Shown piece by piece: positions 36,223-44,107 of a DNA stretch of 64,000 nucleotides. Under the pieces are notes generated by a model. That model searched no databases and was not told the DNA's origin. It saw only the letters and a list, made by a program, of their open reading frames with translations. The first letter of the stretch is position 1; every line of letters begins with the position of its first letter. The stretch covers positions 6,076,001 through 6,140,000 of the forward strand of contig NZ_JAPEOX010000001.1 in assembly GCF_026340675.1 (NCBI RefSeq), given 5' to 3'. The stretch is from Streptomyces sp. NBC_01264 (GTDB lineage: Bacteria > Actinomycetota > Actinomycetes > Streptomycetales > Streptomycetaceae). Made by a program: the position numbers and the translations under genes.

Positions 36223-37461
36223 ATGCCCGCCTCGCTGGACGACGTCACGGAGTTCGCCGCCGCACGGGACCGGCCGTCCCCCCGCCCCGCGGTGCACCTG
36301 CCGATCGCCCTCCAGGCCAACGCCCTGCAGGCGCTGTGCCGCCAGGTCTTCGCCTTCCGCCTCGTGATGATCGCCCTCGCGACGCCGGTGGTGCTGAGCC
36401 GTACGGCGCCCGGGGCGCCGACCCACCTGGCGGGCGGCGCGGTCCTGCTCACCTTCCTCCTCTCCTACGTCCTGTTCCGCGACTGGGAGCGCTTCGGACC
36501 GCTGCTCCTGCGCCACCGCTGGCCGCTGGCGGTCGACTGGGCCCTCTTCGGCGGACTCCTGTTCCTGACGGCCACCCCCGGCTCCCCGCTCCTCCTCGCC
36601 TCGGTGTGCACCCCGCTGCTCGCCGGGATCGTCTACGGCCGGCCCGGCGCGGCCGTGTACGCGCTGGTCCAGGCTGCCGTGGTGGCGCTCGTCGCCGAAG
36701 CCCTGACGCTGGCGGTGCTCTGCGTCCTGGCGGGCGCGGCCGGGTCCTCCCTGCGCGGCCTGCTCCTCCGCTTCGGAACGGCCGGGCAGGCTCTGCTGGA
36801 GACCCGCGCCCGCCTGGCGGTGACGGAGGCGGTACAGGCCGAACGCGAAGCCCTGGCCCGCGAGTTGCACGACTCCGTCGCGAAGACCCTGCACGGCCTC
36901 GCCCTGGCCGCCGACTCCCTGACCCGTACGACGGACCCGGCCGCCCTCCGCCGCCAGGCCGCCGTGGTGTCCGGCGCGGCCCGCCGCGCGGTGGCGGAGT
37001 CCCGGGACGTACTGACCGACCTGCGCCGGGACACGGCCGCGCCGGGGGTGTCCCTGGCCGCGGAACTCCGCGCCCGGATCGATGCCGATGCGGCCGAGCT
37101 GCGCGTGACCGGCACCCTTCCGGTGGTGCCCTCCCCGGTGGCCCGGCACCTGCTGGCGGTCACGGGCGAGGCCCTGGAGAACGCCCGCCGCCATGCGGGA
37201 GCCGCCCGGATCACGGTCGCGGCGGCCGTCGCCGCCTCCGAACTGGTGCTGGTGATCGAGGACGATGGCCGCGGCCTCCCGGACGGCGTCGACCTCGCGT
37301 CGCTGCGCGGCGCGGGCCGCTTCGGCCTGCTGGGCATGGCGGAACGCGCGGCCGCGATCGGCGCCCGCCTCCACATAGGAGCCCGCCCGGGCGGGCAGCC
37401 GGGGACACAGGTCCGCCTGGCCCTTCCCCTCTCGGCCCTGGCGACGGGGAGGGGCGTCTGA
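36223..37461 (+). CDS. NarL-type sensor histidine kinase inside the Tad locus
   Basis: 412 residues. Five to six N-terminal membrane segments with short loops, a coiled helix, then HisKA_3 (EREALARELHDSVAKTLHGL, phospho-His in RELHDS) and an HATPase domain with GEALENARRHA (N-box) and EDDGRGLPDG. Coded 3 bases after tadC and coupled to a response regulator, so it probably tunes pilus expression in response to a membrane-associated signal. Confidence 0.93.
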   Translation: MPASLDDVTEFAAARDRPSPRPAVHLPIALQANALQALCRQVFAFRLVMIALATPVVLSRTAPGAPTHLAGGAVLLTFLLSYVLFRDWERFGPLLLRHRWPLAVDWALFGGLLFLTATPGSPLLLASVCTPLLAGIVYGRPGAAVYALVQAAVVALVAEALTLAVLCVLAGAAGSSLRGLLLRFGTAGQALLETRARLAVTEAVQAEREALARELHDSVAKTLHGLALAADSLTRTTDPAALRRQAAVVSGAARRAVAESRDVLTDLRRDTAAPGVSLAAELRARIDADAAELRVTGTLPVVPSPVARHLLAVTGEALENARRHAGAARITVAAAVAASELVLVIEDDGRGLPDGVDLASLRGAGRFGLLGMAERAAAIGARLHIGARPGGQPGTQVRLALPLSALATGRGV

Positions 37462-38150
37462 TGGCGTCGCCGCTGCGCGTGCTCATCGCCGACGACAACC
37501 CGGTCGTACGGGCCGGCCTGGCGGCCCTCCTGGGCACCGCGGAGGGCATCGAGGTGGCGGCGGAGGCCGCGGACGGGCGCGAAGCCCTCCACCTGACCCG
37601 CCTCCACACCCCCGACGTCATCCTGCTGGACGTCCGGATGCCCGGCGTGGACGGCATCTCGGCCCTGCCGCACCTCGTGCGGCTCGCACCCGTGCTGATG
37701 CTGACGTACAGCCAGGAGGCGGAGATCGTCCGGGAGACGCTGCTGCTGGGTGCGGGCGGCTACTTGGTGCACGGCGAATTCACGCCGGATCACCTGGTGG
37801 CGGCCGTCCGCGACGTCCGCGCGGGGCGGGCGCACTTCAGCCCGACGGCGGCGAGCGCGGTGCTCGCGGAACTGCGGACCTCTTCGCATCCGCAACGAAC
37901 TGTGGGACAGTCGTCGGAGAGGCTTCCCAACCATGCTGTGTTCGGGCTGAGTTCACGTGAGGAGGAGGTCATGGGTCTCATCGCTTCCGGCATGAGTAAC
38001 CAGCAGATCGCAGCCAGTTGCTTTATCAGCGAGAAGACGGTCAAGAACCACATCAACCGGATCTTCGCGAAGCTCCAGACGGCCACGCGCAGCGAGGCGA
38101 TAGCCCGTTGGCTGGGAACCGCCCGTCCGGGGGTGGCTGGCCATGGGTAG
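37461..38150 (+). CDS. NarL/LuxR-type response regulator
   Basis: 229 residues, start overlapping the kinase stop by one base (TGATG). Receiver domain with phospho-acceptor in VILLDVRMPG, then a LuxR HTH (LSSREEEVMGLIASGMSNQQIAASCFISEKTVKNHINRI). A linker of about 35 residues between them is polar. It is likely to act on the flp promoter directly downstream. Confidence 0.94.
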   Translation: MASPLRVLIADDNPVVRAGLAALLGTAEGIEVAAEAADGREALHLTRLHTPDVILLDVRMPGVDGISALPHLVRLAPVLMLTYSQEAEIVRETLLLGAGGYLVHGEFTPDHLVAAVRDVRAGRAHFSPTAASAVLAELRTSSHPQRTVGQSSERLPNHAVFGLSSREEEVMGLIASGMSNQQIAASCFISEKTVKNHINRIFAKLQTATRSEAIARWLGTARPGVAGHG

Positions 38151-38176
38151 ACGGAGTGCGCAGTGGGTCCGTAATT

Positions 38177-38190
38177 GGGTCCCGGGACCC
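38177..38190. promoter_or_regulatory. Perfect 14-bp palindrome upstream of flp
   Basis: GGGTCCCGGGACCC lies between the response regulator gene and flp, 70 bases before the flp start. It may be a regulator site; it could also be chance in GC-rich DNA. Confidence 0.4.
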
Positions 38191-38260
38191 TTTGCAACTG
38201 CTGGTGCGTCGACGTACCGTCCGCGAACCGATAACGGCGCCGGCTCTGGAGAGGACTCCC

Positions 38261-38464
38261 ATGCAGAACCTCAGACTGCTCAAGGCGATCGTCGAGCGGA
38301 AGAACCGCGTGCGGCGGGGTGGGGACGAGGGGCAGACGGTCTTCGAGTATCTGGGGATCATCGTGATCATTGCGCTGATCATCACGGCGATCATCGCGTC
38401 TGGGCTGGCAGGCGACATCGTGGGTGCCATCGATGGGGCCTTGGCGGACATTGTCGGCGATTGA
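38261..38464 (+). CDS. flp: Flp-type pilin
   Basis: 67 residues, ATG at 38261 with GGAG 8 bases upstream. A basic leader is followed by DEGQTVFEYLG (cleavage expected between Gly and Gln, Glu at +5) and a very hydrophobic helix (IIVIIALIITAIIASGL). Mature subunit of about 45 residues, the usual Flp size. It is separated from the assembly genes by the two-component pair, so may have its own promoter. Confidence 0.9.
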   Translation: MQNLRLLKAIVERKNRVRRGGDEGQTVFEYLGIIVIIALIITAIIASGLAGDIVGAIDGALADIVGD

Positions 38465-39075
38465 CCGGCCCGGGCTCGGGTGACAGGGGCCAGGTCCTCC
38501 CCTTCTATGCCGCGATGATGGCCTGCCTGCTCTTCGCCGCGTTGGCCTTCGTCGCCGTCGGGATGGCGGGGGCCACGCGCAGCGATGCGCAAGGTGCCGC
38601 CGACGCGGCAGCGCTCGCCGCTGCCCGGGAGACCAGGGACAACCTGCTCGTGGGCATGGATCTCCTCACGCTCACACCCGCCGACTGGGAGGACATCCTT
38701 GACGGTGATCGGCTCGACCCGAATGGGGCTTGCGCGAAGGCGAGCGATTTTGCCGCCTCGAACGGTGCCACTGCGGAGTGCAGCGCTGGGGTTTTGAGGT
38801 TCACCGTCACCACGGAGACTGACAAGGCGGTTGGGGACACGGTCATCCCCGGAACCGAGGACATGAAAGGCCACGCCGCAGCGACTGCCGTGATCGAGCC
38901 TCGGTGCACTTTGAAGCCGGGGCCGACCCCCACAGCGACACCGTCGCCCAGCGCGACACCCGGTCCGGTCGCCATCGATTGCAGGGGCGGAGGCGTGGTC
39001 ACGGTGGACCCCTCGACACCAGGTTCATTGACCAAGCTGGCGAGGCAGCTCTTCAATGTGCGACTGATCAACTGA
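38461..39075 (+). CDS. TadG-like pilus-associated protein
   Basis: 204 residues from a TTG overlapping the flp stop (TTGA). N-terminal GDRGQVLPFYAAMMACLLFAALAFVAVGMAGATR matches the TadG-type leader, helix and following Ala-rich segment. The outer domain has a Pro/Thr/Ser linker (PTPTATPSPSATPGP) and several Cys. Probably a minor surface or pilus component. Confidence 0.82.
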   Translation: MTGPGSGDRGQVLPFYAAMMACLLFAALAFVAVGMAGATRSDAQGAADAAALAAARETRDNLLVGMDLLTLTPADWEDILDGDRLDPNGACAKASDFAASNGATAECSAGVLRFTVTTETDKAVGDTVIPGTEDMKGHAAATAVIEPRCTLKPGPTPTATPSPSATPGPVAIDCRGGGVVTVDPSTPGSLTKLARQLFNVRLIN

Positions 39076-39106
39076 CAACGAACCGAAGGACAAGGAAGCG
39101 GAGAAC

Positions 39107-39694
39107 ATGAGCATTCGGCAGAAGGTGAAGGTCCGCGGGGGAGCGGCCGTTGCGGTTGCGGCGGTCTTGGCCCTCGCGCTGGCCGGGTGCGGCGGAGCAG
39201 GTGAGAAGCCGAAGGAGTCCCAGGGGTCCGAGACTCCCCAGAACCAAGGAAGCAGCCCTGAGCAGCCCGCGCCCAGCGCAAGCAAGGGCTCGGGGCCTCT
39301 CGAAGTAATTGCTACGGCACAAGGGCCTTCCGGTCTCGTAATGGAAATCAATTCGGCTGTTCGCGACCCAGATGGCTATGTCACCGTAAGCGGTCAGATC
39401 AAGAACACAGGATCCGAGAGGTTCACTAGCCTCGGGGCCTTGCGCGGTGAAGAAAGGACGGCCAGTCCCGGGTCCGTTGCCGGCGCAAGCTTGGTCGACG
39501 CTGTTGGCAAGAAGCGCTACCCCGTGCTGCGTGACACAGAGGGACGATGTGCATGCACTACCGGTCTCACGTCCATCAAGGGTGGGGAGAGTGCCGCCTT
39601 TTTCGCACAGTTCCCCTCGCCGCCGGCTACCACCACCGATGTCTCCTTCAGTCTGCCGATCTTTGCCGCGGCCACCGTCAAACTCTCCGGGTGA
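39107..39694 (+). CDS. Lipoprotein of unknown function in the Tad locus
   Basis: 195 residues, ATG at 39107. Lipobox LALAGC at the end of a signal peptide, then a Gln/Ser/Pro-rich linker and a beta-rich domain (VTVSGQIKNTGSERFTSL) with CACTTGL near the end. Base composition is clearly less GC-rich than its neighbours, suggesting weaker constraint or later arrival. It is followed after 4 bases by the OmpA-domain gene. Confidence 0.85.
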   Translation: MSIRQKVKVRGGAAVAVAAVLALALAGCGGAGEKPKESQGSETPQNQGSSPEQPAPSASKGSGPLEVIATAQGPSGLVMEINSAVRDPDGYVTVSGQIKNTGSERFTSLGALRGEERTASPGSVAGASLVDAVGKKRYPVLRDTEGRCACTTGLTSIKGGESAAFFAQFPSPPATTTDVSFSLPIFAAATVKLSG

Positions 39695-39698
39695 CCCC

Positions 39699-40334
39699 AT
39701 GACCAAACGTCATCGCATCACGGCAGCCACGGCCGTCGCCGGTCTCATCATCGCGGGCGTCCACTTCACCGGGGCGACCAGCGCGCAGGCCGACGACGTC
39801 ACGCCATCCGTACCTCCCGGGACGGAACCTTCTGCCTCGACGCCCGTGCCCATCAAAGCCGATTCCCCAGGGTTGAAGCTGCCCCAAGGGGGTGTCCTCG
39901 CACCTCCCAAGGTGCTGGACATGGTCGAGGTAGTCGAAGACATCGGCGGCGAGGAACGGCGTCAGGAGACGAACCAGACGGTCATGATGGCGCTCCAGTC
40001 CGAGGTGATGTTCCCCGAGGACAGTGCCATCTTCAACGCCCAGGCCGCCGCCCGTATCCAGGCCATCGCGCAGGAGATCAACACCCAGAAGGCCACCACC
40101 GTCCGAGTCTTCGGCTTCACGGACGACCAGGGCAGCTACGAGCACGGCAAGGAACTTTCCAAGAAGCGTGCCGACGCGGTCCAGGCCGAGCTGGCGAAGA
40201 CGGTGACCAACCCGGGCGTCACCTTCGACGTACGCGGCTACAGCGAGGACTACCCGATCGCCGACAACGGCACCGAGGAAGGCCGCAAGAAGAACCGCCG
40301 CGTGGAGATCACCTTCCCGCGCAGCATCAAGTAG
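39699..40334 (+). CDS. Exported OmpA-domain protein
   Basis: 211 residues, signal peptide (AATAVAGLIIAGVHFTGATSAQA). Residues about 95-208 are an OmpA-like peptidoglycan-binding domain: VMFPEDSAIFNAQA, VRVFGFTDDQGSYEHGKELSKKRADAV and EEGRKKNRRVEITF, with the Asp and Arg that bind diaminopimelate. It probably anchors part of the pilus machinery to the wall. Confidence 0.92.
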   Translation: MTKRHRITAATAVAGLIIAGVHFTGATSAQADDVTPSVPPGTEPSASTPVPIKADSPGLKLPQGGVLAPPKVLDMVEVVEDIGGEERRQETNQTVMMALQSEVMFPEDSAIFNAQAAARIQAIAQEINTQKATTVRVFGFTDDQGSYEHGKELSKKRADAVQAELAKTVTNPGVTFDVRGYSEDYPIADNGTEEGRKKNRRVEITFPRSIK

Positions 40335-40370
40335 GCCGCGACCCCGTCGCCCGCTCCGGCGGGGGCGGGG

Positions 40371-40568
40371 TCAGTCCGTCAGCAGGTGGTCGGCCTTGCC
40401 GGCCTTGATGTCCCGGATGAGTTGTTGCAGTGCCTGGCGGGTGTCCGTGAGGTAGGTGTCTTCTTGGCCGGAGAGTGCGATGTAGCTGTTGCCGTCCCCG
40501 TCCACCCCGATCCGGTAGCAAGCGCTGGCCTCAGCGCAATAGGGGTCTTCCCAAGTGATGTCGGCCAT
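40371..40568 (-). CDS. DUF397-like small protein (AbaA/WhiJ cluster type)
   Basis: 65 residues, ATG at 40568 with GAGGGGAA ahead and 8 bases after the XRE stop. Short acidic protein with two Cys (CAEASACYRI) and a C-terminal helix. In size and position it matches the DUF397 partner of WhiJ-type regulators, although the usual WRKSS start is not evident. Confidence 0.75.
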   Translation of the reverse strand: MADITWEDPYCAEASACYRIGVDGDGNSYIALSGQEDTYLTDTRQALQQLIRDIKAGKADHLLTD

Positions 40569-40576
40569 CGTTCCCC

Positions 40577-41428
40577 TCACAGTTGGCGCGCCACATCGTG
40601 GATGAAGTCACGGGACTTGTCAGGCGCAAGGCTAAGCCGTTCCGTCCAGTCCAATTGGGCGCGATATTTGGCTAGTTGGACTTCGGTGTGCAGGAAGTCG
40701 GGTCCGTGCGTGTTGTCGCTCTGCACGGTGTCGAGCTGCGGGACCGGCCCCTCCAGGTAGTTGACCGTCTGGCCGGCACCGGGGAACCCTCCGGCCTCGA
40801 AGGGGAGGACGCGGATGGTGACGGTGTCCCGCTCGGAAAACTGGAGAAGGTGCTCCAGCTGAGCCCTCGCTACGAGGCGGCCACCGAACTGCATCCGCAA
40901 CGCCGCTTCGTGCAGGATGGCGACGTACTCGGGCGCCGAGGCGCCTTCCAGTACCTGCTGCCGTTCCAGTCTATGCGCCAGTCGCAGGGCGGCTTCTGGC
41001 TCTGGGAGGGCCGGTACTGCGAACCGGAAAATGGCAAGTGCGTGATCACTGGTTTGCAAGAGTCCGGGAATGTGCACCGAATGCGCGCACCGGATCCGTG
41101 TCGCGTGGGATTCCAGCTCGGCGATGTCGAGTATCGCCGACGACAGTCGGCCCCGGTAGTGCTCCCACCAGCCGCGCTTCTGGGGCTGCGCCATGTCGAC
41201 GAGTGCGTCGATGTACCGCTCGTCGGCGCAGTCGCAGTGACAGGCCAGCGACCGGAGACGCTCCTCACTGATGGTGCGGATTCCCTGCTCGATGGCGGAG
41301 ATCTTGGAGCGGTCGACACCGAGGAGTCCTGCGGCGGACTCGGCGGAAACGTCTGCGGCCAGCCTCAGCTTGCGTAGCTCGGCACCCAGTCGCTTCTGTC
41401 GTTCGGTCGGCGAGGTCCTTGGGGGCAT
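40577..41428 (-). CDS. WhiJ-type XRE regulator (HTH plus DUF5753)
   Basis: 283 residues. N-terminal XRE HTH (GAELRKLRLAADVSAESAAGLLGVDRSKISAIEQG), then the DUF5753 domain with SVHIPGLLQTSDHALAIF, RLERQQVLEG and VRVLPFEAGGF-like blocks. This family, with a DUF397 protein and an anti-sigma-like ATPase, forms the abundant WhiJ/AbaA modules that influence Streptomyces development and antibiotic production. Confidence 0.92.
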   Translation of the reverse strand: MPPRTSPTERQKRLGAELRKLRLAADVSAESAAGLLGVDRSKISAIEQGIRTISEERLRSLACHCDCADERYIDALVDMAQPQKRGWWEHYRGRLSSAILDIAELESHATRIRCAHSVHIPGLLQTSDHALAIFRFAVPALPEPEAALRLAHRLERQQVLEGASAPEYVAILHEAALRMQFGGRLVARAQLEHLLQFSERDTVTIRVLPFEAGGFPGAGQTVNYLEGPVPQLDTVQSDNTHGPDFLHTEVQLAKYRAQLDWTERLSLAPDKSRDFIHDVARQL

Positions 41429-41487
41429 GGCTGCAGTCTGCCGTGTCGATGGCCCAGGGATCCACAGTGGGCAAACTTCCGTACTGC

Positions 41488-41505
41488 GGTGGCGAATTCA
41501 CCACC
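41488..41505. promoter_or_regulatory. Candidate XRE operator
   Basis: GGTGGCGAATTCACCACC matches its reverse complement at 16 of 18 positions, in the divergent region between the XRE and ATPase genes. Confidence 0.5.
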
Positions 41506-41678
41506 AACTTCGCTACCTTGGGTAGTGCACCGCTCACGCAAGGGAGTTGGAAGTGCATCGCCGCAGCATGCCTCGGCCTCGGCGACGAGCCACTGCCCCC
41601 ACCAAACGCGAGAGCAACCCGTGCGCGTCGAGCTCACCGAAGTTGCGTCCTCATCCGCGTTGCGACAGGGAGTCCGTC

Positions 41679-42179
41679 ATGCTCAGCCCCTTCATGCCCC
41701 CCAGCCCCGGCTGTTTCGACGCTTGCCCGCCAAGCGACGAGCCGCCGTCGCCCGACGGGCTGTCGTGCAGCCTGACCGTGCCCGGGGAGCCGTACAGCGC
41801 CCAGATCGCGCGCAGCACCGTACGGTCCGTGCTCCACGCACACCACCTCGACCGGGTCGTGCCCGCCGCCGTACAGGTCGTCGGCGAACTCATCGCCGCT
41901 GCCTGGTACTTGGACCCCGGCCGGAGTCTTTATCTCGCCCTCCGTCACCGCGAAGCCGCCCTCCGCCTCACGGTCTACGACGGGCACACTCCTCACACCC
42001 ACCCCCGCCTCGCCGCCCACTGCGAGGCCCGTCGCCGCGCCGCCCTGCGGGTGATGGCCGCCGTCGTGCGGGACTGTGGCGGAGCCTGGGGCTTCGGGGA
42101 GTCCCGGGAACCCGGCGGCGGGACCCGGACCTGGGCCAGCCTGCCGGTCGAAGGGGCCGCCGGGTACCTGGCCTCCTGA
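41679..42179 (+). CDS. Anti-sigma-factor-like ATP-binding protein
   Basis: 166 residues from the ATG at 41679 (GGGAG 7 bases before). It matches the HATPase_c_2 group of RsbW-like proteins that accompany WhiJ-type regulators: GEPYSAQIARSTVRSVL, then VVPAAVQVVGELIAAAW as N-box (the usual Asn is absent) and a Gly-Trp-Gly-Phe end. Missing ATP-contact residues suggest a regulator without kinase activity. Confidence 0.82.
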   Translation: MLSPFMPPSPGCFDACPPSDEPPSPDGLSCSLTVPGEPYSAQIARSTVRSVLHAHHLDRVVPAAVQVVGELIAAAWYLDPGRSLYLALRHREAALRLTVYDGHTPHTHPRLAAHCEARRRAALRVMAAVVRDCGGAWGFGESREPGGGTRTWASLPVEGAAGYLAS

Positions 42180-42188
42180 GAGGGCCCT

Positions 42189-42806
42189 TCAGTTCTGTAC
42201 GTAGACGGATTGGTCCAGGTAGCGGTCCTGTTCCAGGTTGTCGAGCATGAAGGCGGCGAGGTCGGCCCGGGAGATCCTGCCGAGGATGGATTTTCCCCGG
42301 TAGTCCCCGTGCCGGTAGGTGCCCGTGGCGGGGCCGTAGGTGAGGGTCGGCGGCTGGACGATCGTGTACGTGAGGCCGGAGCGGCGTACGTACGCGTCCT
42401 GCCGCTCCTTGGCCCGGAAGCCGGTGCGCACGAGGAGACGGACCGCGCCGACCGTGCCGCGCATCGCGGGGCCGAGCCGGCGCCGGCTGATCGCGCTGGT
42501 GCCGAATCCCGTGAGCACCTCCACGCGCTCCACGCCGGTGTTCCGCATCGCCGCGAGTACGGCCCGGGTGCCCGTGTCGCAGATGGGGTCGCCGAGGGTG
42601 ATGATCGCTGCTCGGGCTCCGGCGAGGGCCTTCTCCAGGGCCGGTGGGTGGTCGAGTTCGGCGACCGCGACCGTCAGCCCCGGATGGCGGAGCGCGATGT
42701 GTTCGGGGTCGCGGGTGACGGCGACGACCTCGTGGCCCCTGCGCAGGGCTTCGGGGACGAGTGCGGAGCCGACGCTGCCGCTGGCGCCGAAGACGGTGAT
42801 TCTCAT
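42189..42806 (-). CDS. NAD(P)H-binding oxidoreductase (NmrA-like SDR)
   Basis: 205 residues, Rossmann start ITVFGASGSVGSALV with Gly motif, then EVLTGFGTSAI and YTIVQPPTLTYGP. These short atypical SDRs bind NAD(P)H and act as reductases or redox sensors. The start overlaps the stop of the upstream SnoaL-like remnant (ATGA). Confidence 0.9.
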   Translation of the reverse strand: MRITVFGASGSVGSALVPEALRRGHEVVAVTRDPEHIALRHPGLTVAVAELDHPPALEKALAGARAAIITLGDPICDTGTRAVLAAMRNTGVERVEVLTGFGTSAISRRRLGPAMRGTVGAVRLLVRTGFRAKERQDAYVRRSGLTYTIVQPPTLTYGPATGTYRHGDYRGKSILGRISRADLAAFMLDNLEQDRYLDQSVYVQN

Positions 42807-43132
42807 GGCGGTGCTCTTCTGTTGTCGTCGCGGGAGCCGGTGCGGGTCGCCGTGTCAGGAGGAGGAGGTGGCGGGCAGGCTGGTGATGCAGAGTTGCAGG
42901 AGCATGGCGAGGATGTCCTCGACGAAGCTCCGGCGGCGTTGGCCTCGGCGAACTTCTTGAACTCCGCCAGGCCGTGGTACTCACCGAGGCTGCCCCCGCG
43001 CCAGACCATGTCCTCGGCCCAGTAACGCTCCAGGGCGGAGAGGTCCCCGGTGTTCAGGACGTTGTCGATGAAGTTCCGGACGACGGTGATGTTGTCCTGC
43101 GTGTTCGTGCTCGTGCTCGTGTTCGTGCTCAT
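42803..43132 (-). pseudogene. SnoaL-like protein, truncated
   Basis: 109 residues in frame. The first 72 or so follow a SnoaL/NTF2 fold (NITVVRNFIDNVLNTGDLSALERYWAEDMVWRG, then YHGLAEFKKFAEANAA). The remainder switches to low-complexity Ser/Pro/Arg without the core strands. Another frame from about 42930 reads SFVEDILAMLLQLCITSLP and ends at 42855, as if a deletion had joined two genes. Probably non-functional. Confidence 0.65.
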
Positions 43133-43177
43133 GGTGGTGCTCCTTGCCGTGTGTGGGTGGGTCCGTGCGTGGGTGGG

Positions 43178-43408
43178 TCAGGCGGAGAGGCGGGTGGTGA
43201 ACCAGGACGCGATGCGTTCGGCGACGCGGTGGCCGGTCTTGGGCGCCATGTTGTTGAAGCCGTGGACGCCGTCGGGCCAGACGTCGAGGTCGGCGTGGTT
43301 GCCGGCTGCCTGCCAGCGGGCGGCCATGAACAGGCTGTCGTCCAGGAGCGGATCGAGGGAGCCCACGGTGAAGAGGGCGGGCGGCAGGCCGTCCAGCCTC
43401 GCGAAGAC
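43178..43408 (-). pseudogene. C-terminal remnant of an alpha/beta hydrolase
   Basis: About 75 residues from VFARLDGLPPALFTVGSLDPLLDDS through DVWPDGVHGFN to the stop. This is the end of an HSL-type esterase with catalytic Asp (SLDPL) and His (DGVHGF) but no nucleophile serine. Nothing upstream in any frame gives the N-terminal part. Confidence 0.75.
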
Positions 43409-43429
43409 CCGGCGCCGTACATCCACCGG

Positions 43430-43615
43430 ATGCCGGACCACGCGGGCGCGCCCCGGGCGCGGGTCGACCTGCGGCTGTTCGGAAGCCGGCTGGCCCTGGA
43501 GGTCACGGGAACCAGCAGCGGCGTGAGCGTCGAAACGTTCGGGGCCACCGAGCAGGAGGGTGTGAGCGTGGCCGATGTGCGGCGGAAGCCGAAGGCGGGT
43601 GCGCCCGCGGCCTGA
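43430..43615 (+). CDS. Possible small protein or remnant
   Basis: 61 residues, ATG at 43430, no good ribosome site. It has a plausible strand segment (RVDLRLFGSRLALEVTG) but no known family. It lies inside the decayed region, and may be part of another lost gene. Confidence 0.25.
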   Translation: MPDHAGAPRARVDLRLFGSRLALEVTGTSSGVSVETFGATEQEGVSVADVRRKPKAGAPAA

Positions 43616-43649
43616 CCCCGGCCGCGATCCCCAGAGCACGTGGACGGGG

Positions 43650-44024
43650 TCAGAGCAGGAGGGCGATGGCTGTCGCCACCATGACCGCCGCCGTCGCGGC
43701 GTGGACTCCGTAGGCGGTGGCCTTCGGCCCGCCGCTGCGCAGCACGATCACCGTGTCCGCGACCGGCATCACCGCGAACGTCAGCAGGTACCAACCCAGC
43801 ACCGACGTCGGCGCGGTGAGCATCAGGACGAACATGAAGACCCCGCACACGATCTCGCGCGCACCCTTCACGTGCAGCCAGGACCGGAAGGCGGGGTCGT
43901 CGACCGGTGTATCGGGGATGCCGAAGCCGGTGGCGTTCTGCGGCTTCGCGAGGGCCATCGCGCCCATGGCGATGAGGGCGGCGCCGAGCAGGCCGGCGAG
44001 AACGGTGGCAAGGGTGGTGAGCAT
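43650..44024 (-). CDS. DUF4267 membrane protein
   Basis: 124 residues, four membrane segments, with FGIPDTPVDDPAFRSWLHVKGARE between helices 1 and 2 as in DUF4267. Function unknown; often linked to MarR/HxlR-controlled detoxification genes. Confidence 0.85.
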   Translation of the reverse strand: MLTTLATVLAGLLGAALIAMGAMALAKPQNATGFGIPDTPVDDPAFRSWLHVKGAREIVCGVFMFVLMLTAPTSVLGWYLLTFAVMPVADTVIVLRSGGPKATAYGVHAATAAVMVATAIALLL

Positions 44025-44107
44025 CGGTTGTCCTGTCCTGTTCGTTGACGTGGTCGTTCGGGGAGCGGGGGAGCTTGGGGAGCGGGGGCGGGGGAGCGGG
44101 GTGGGTC

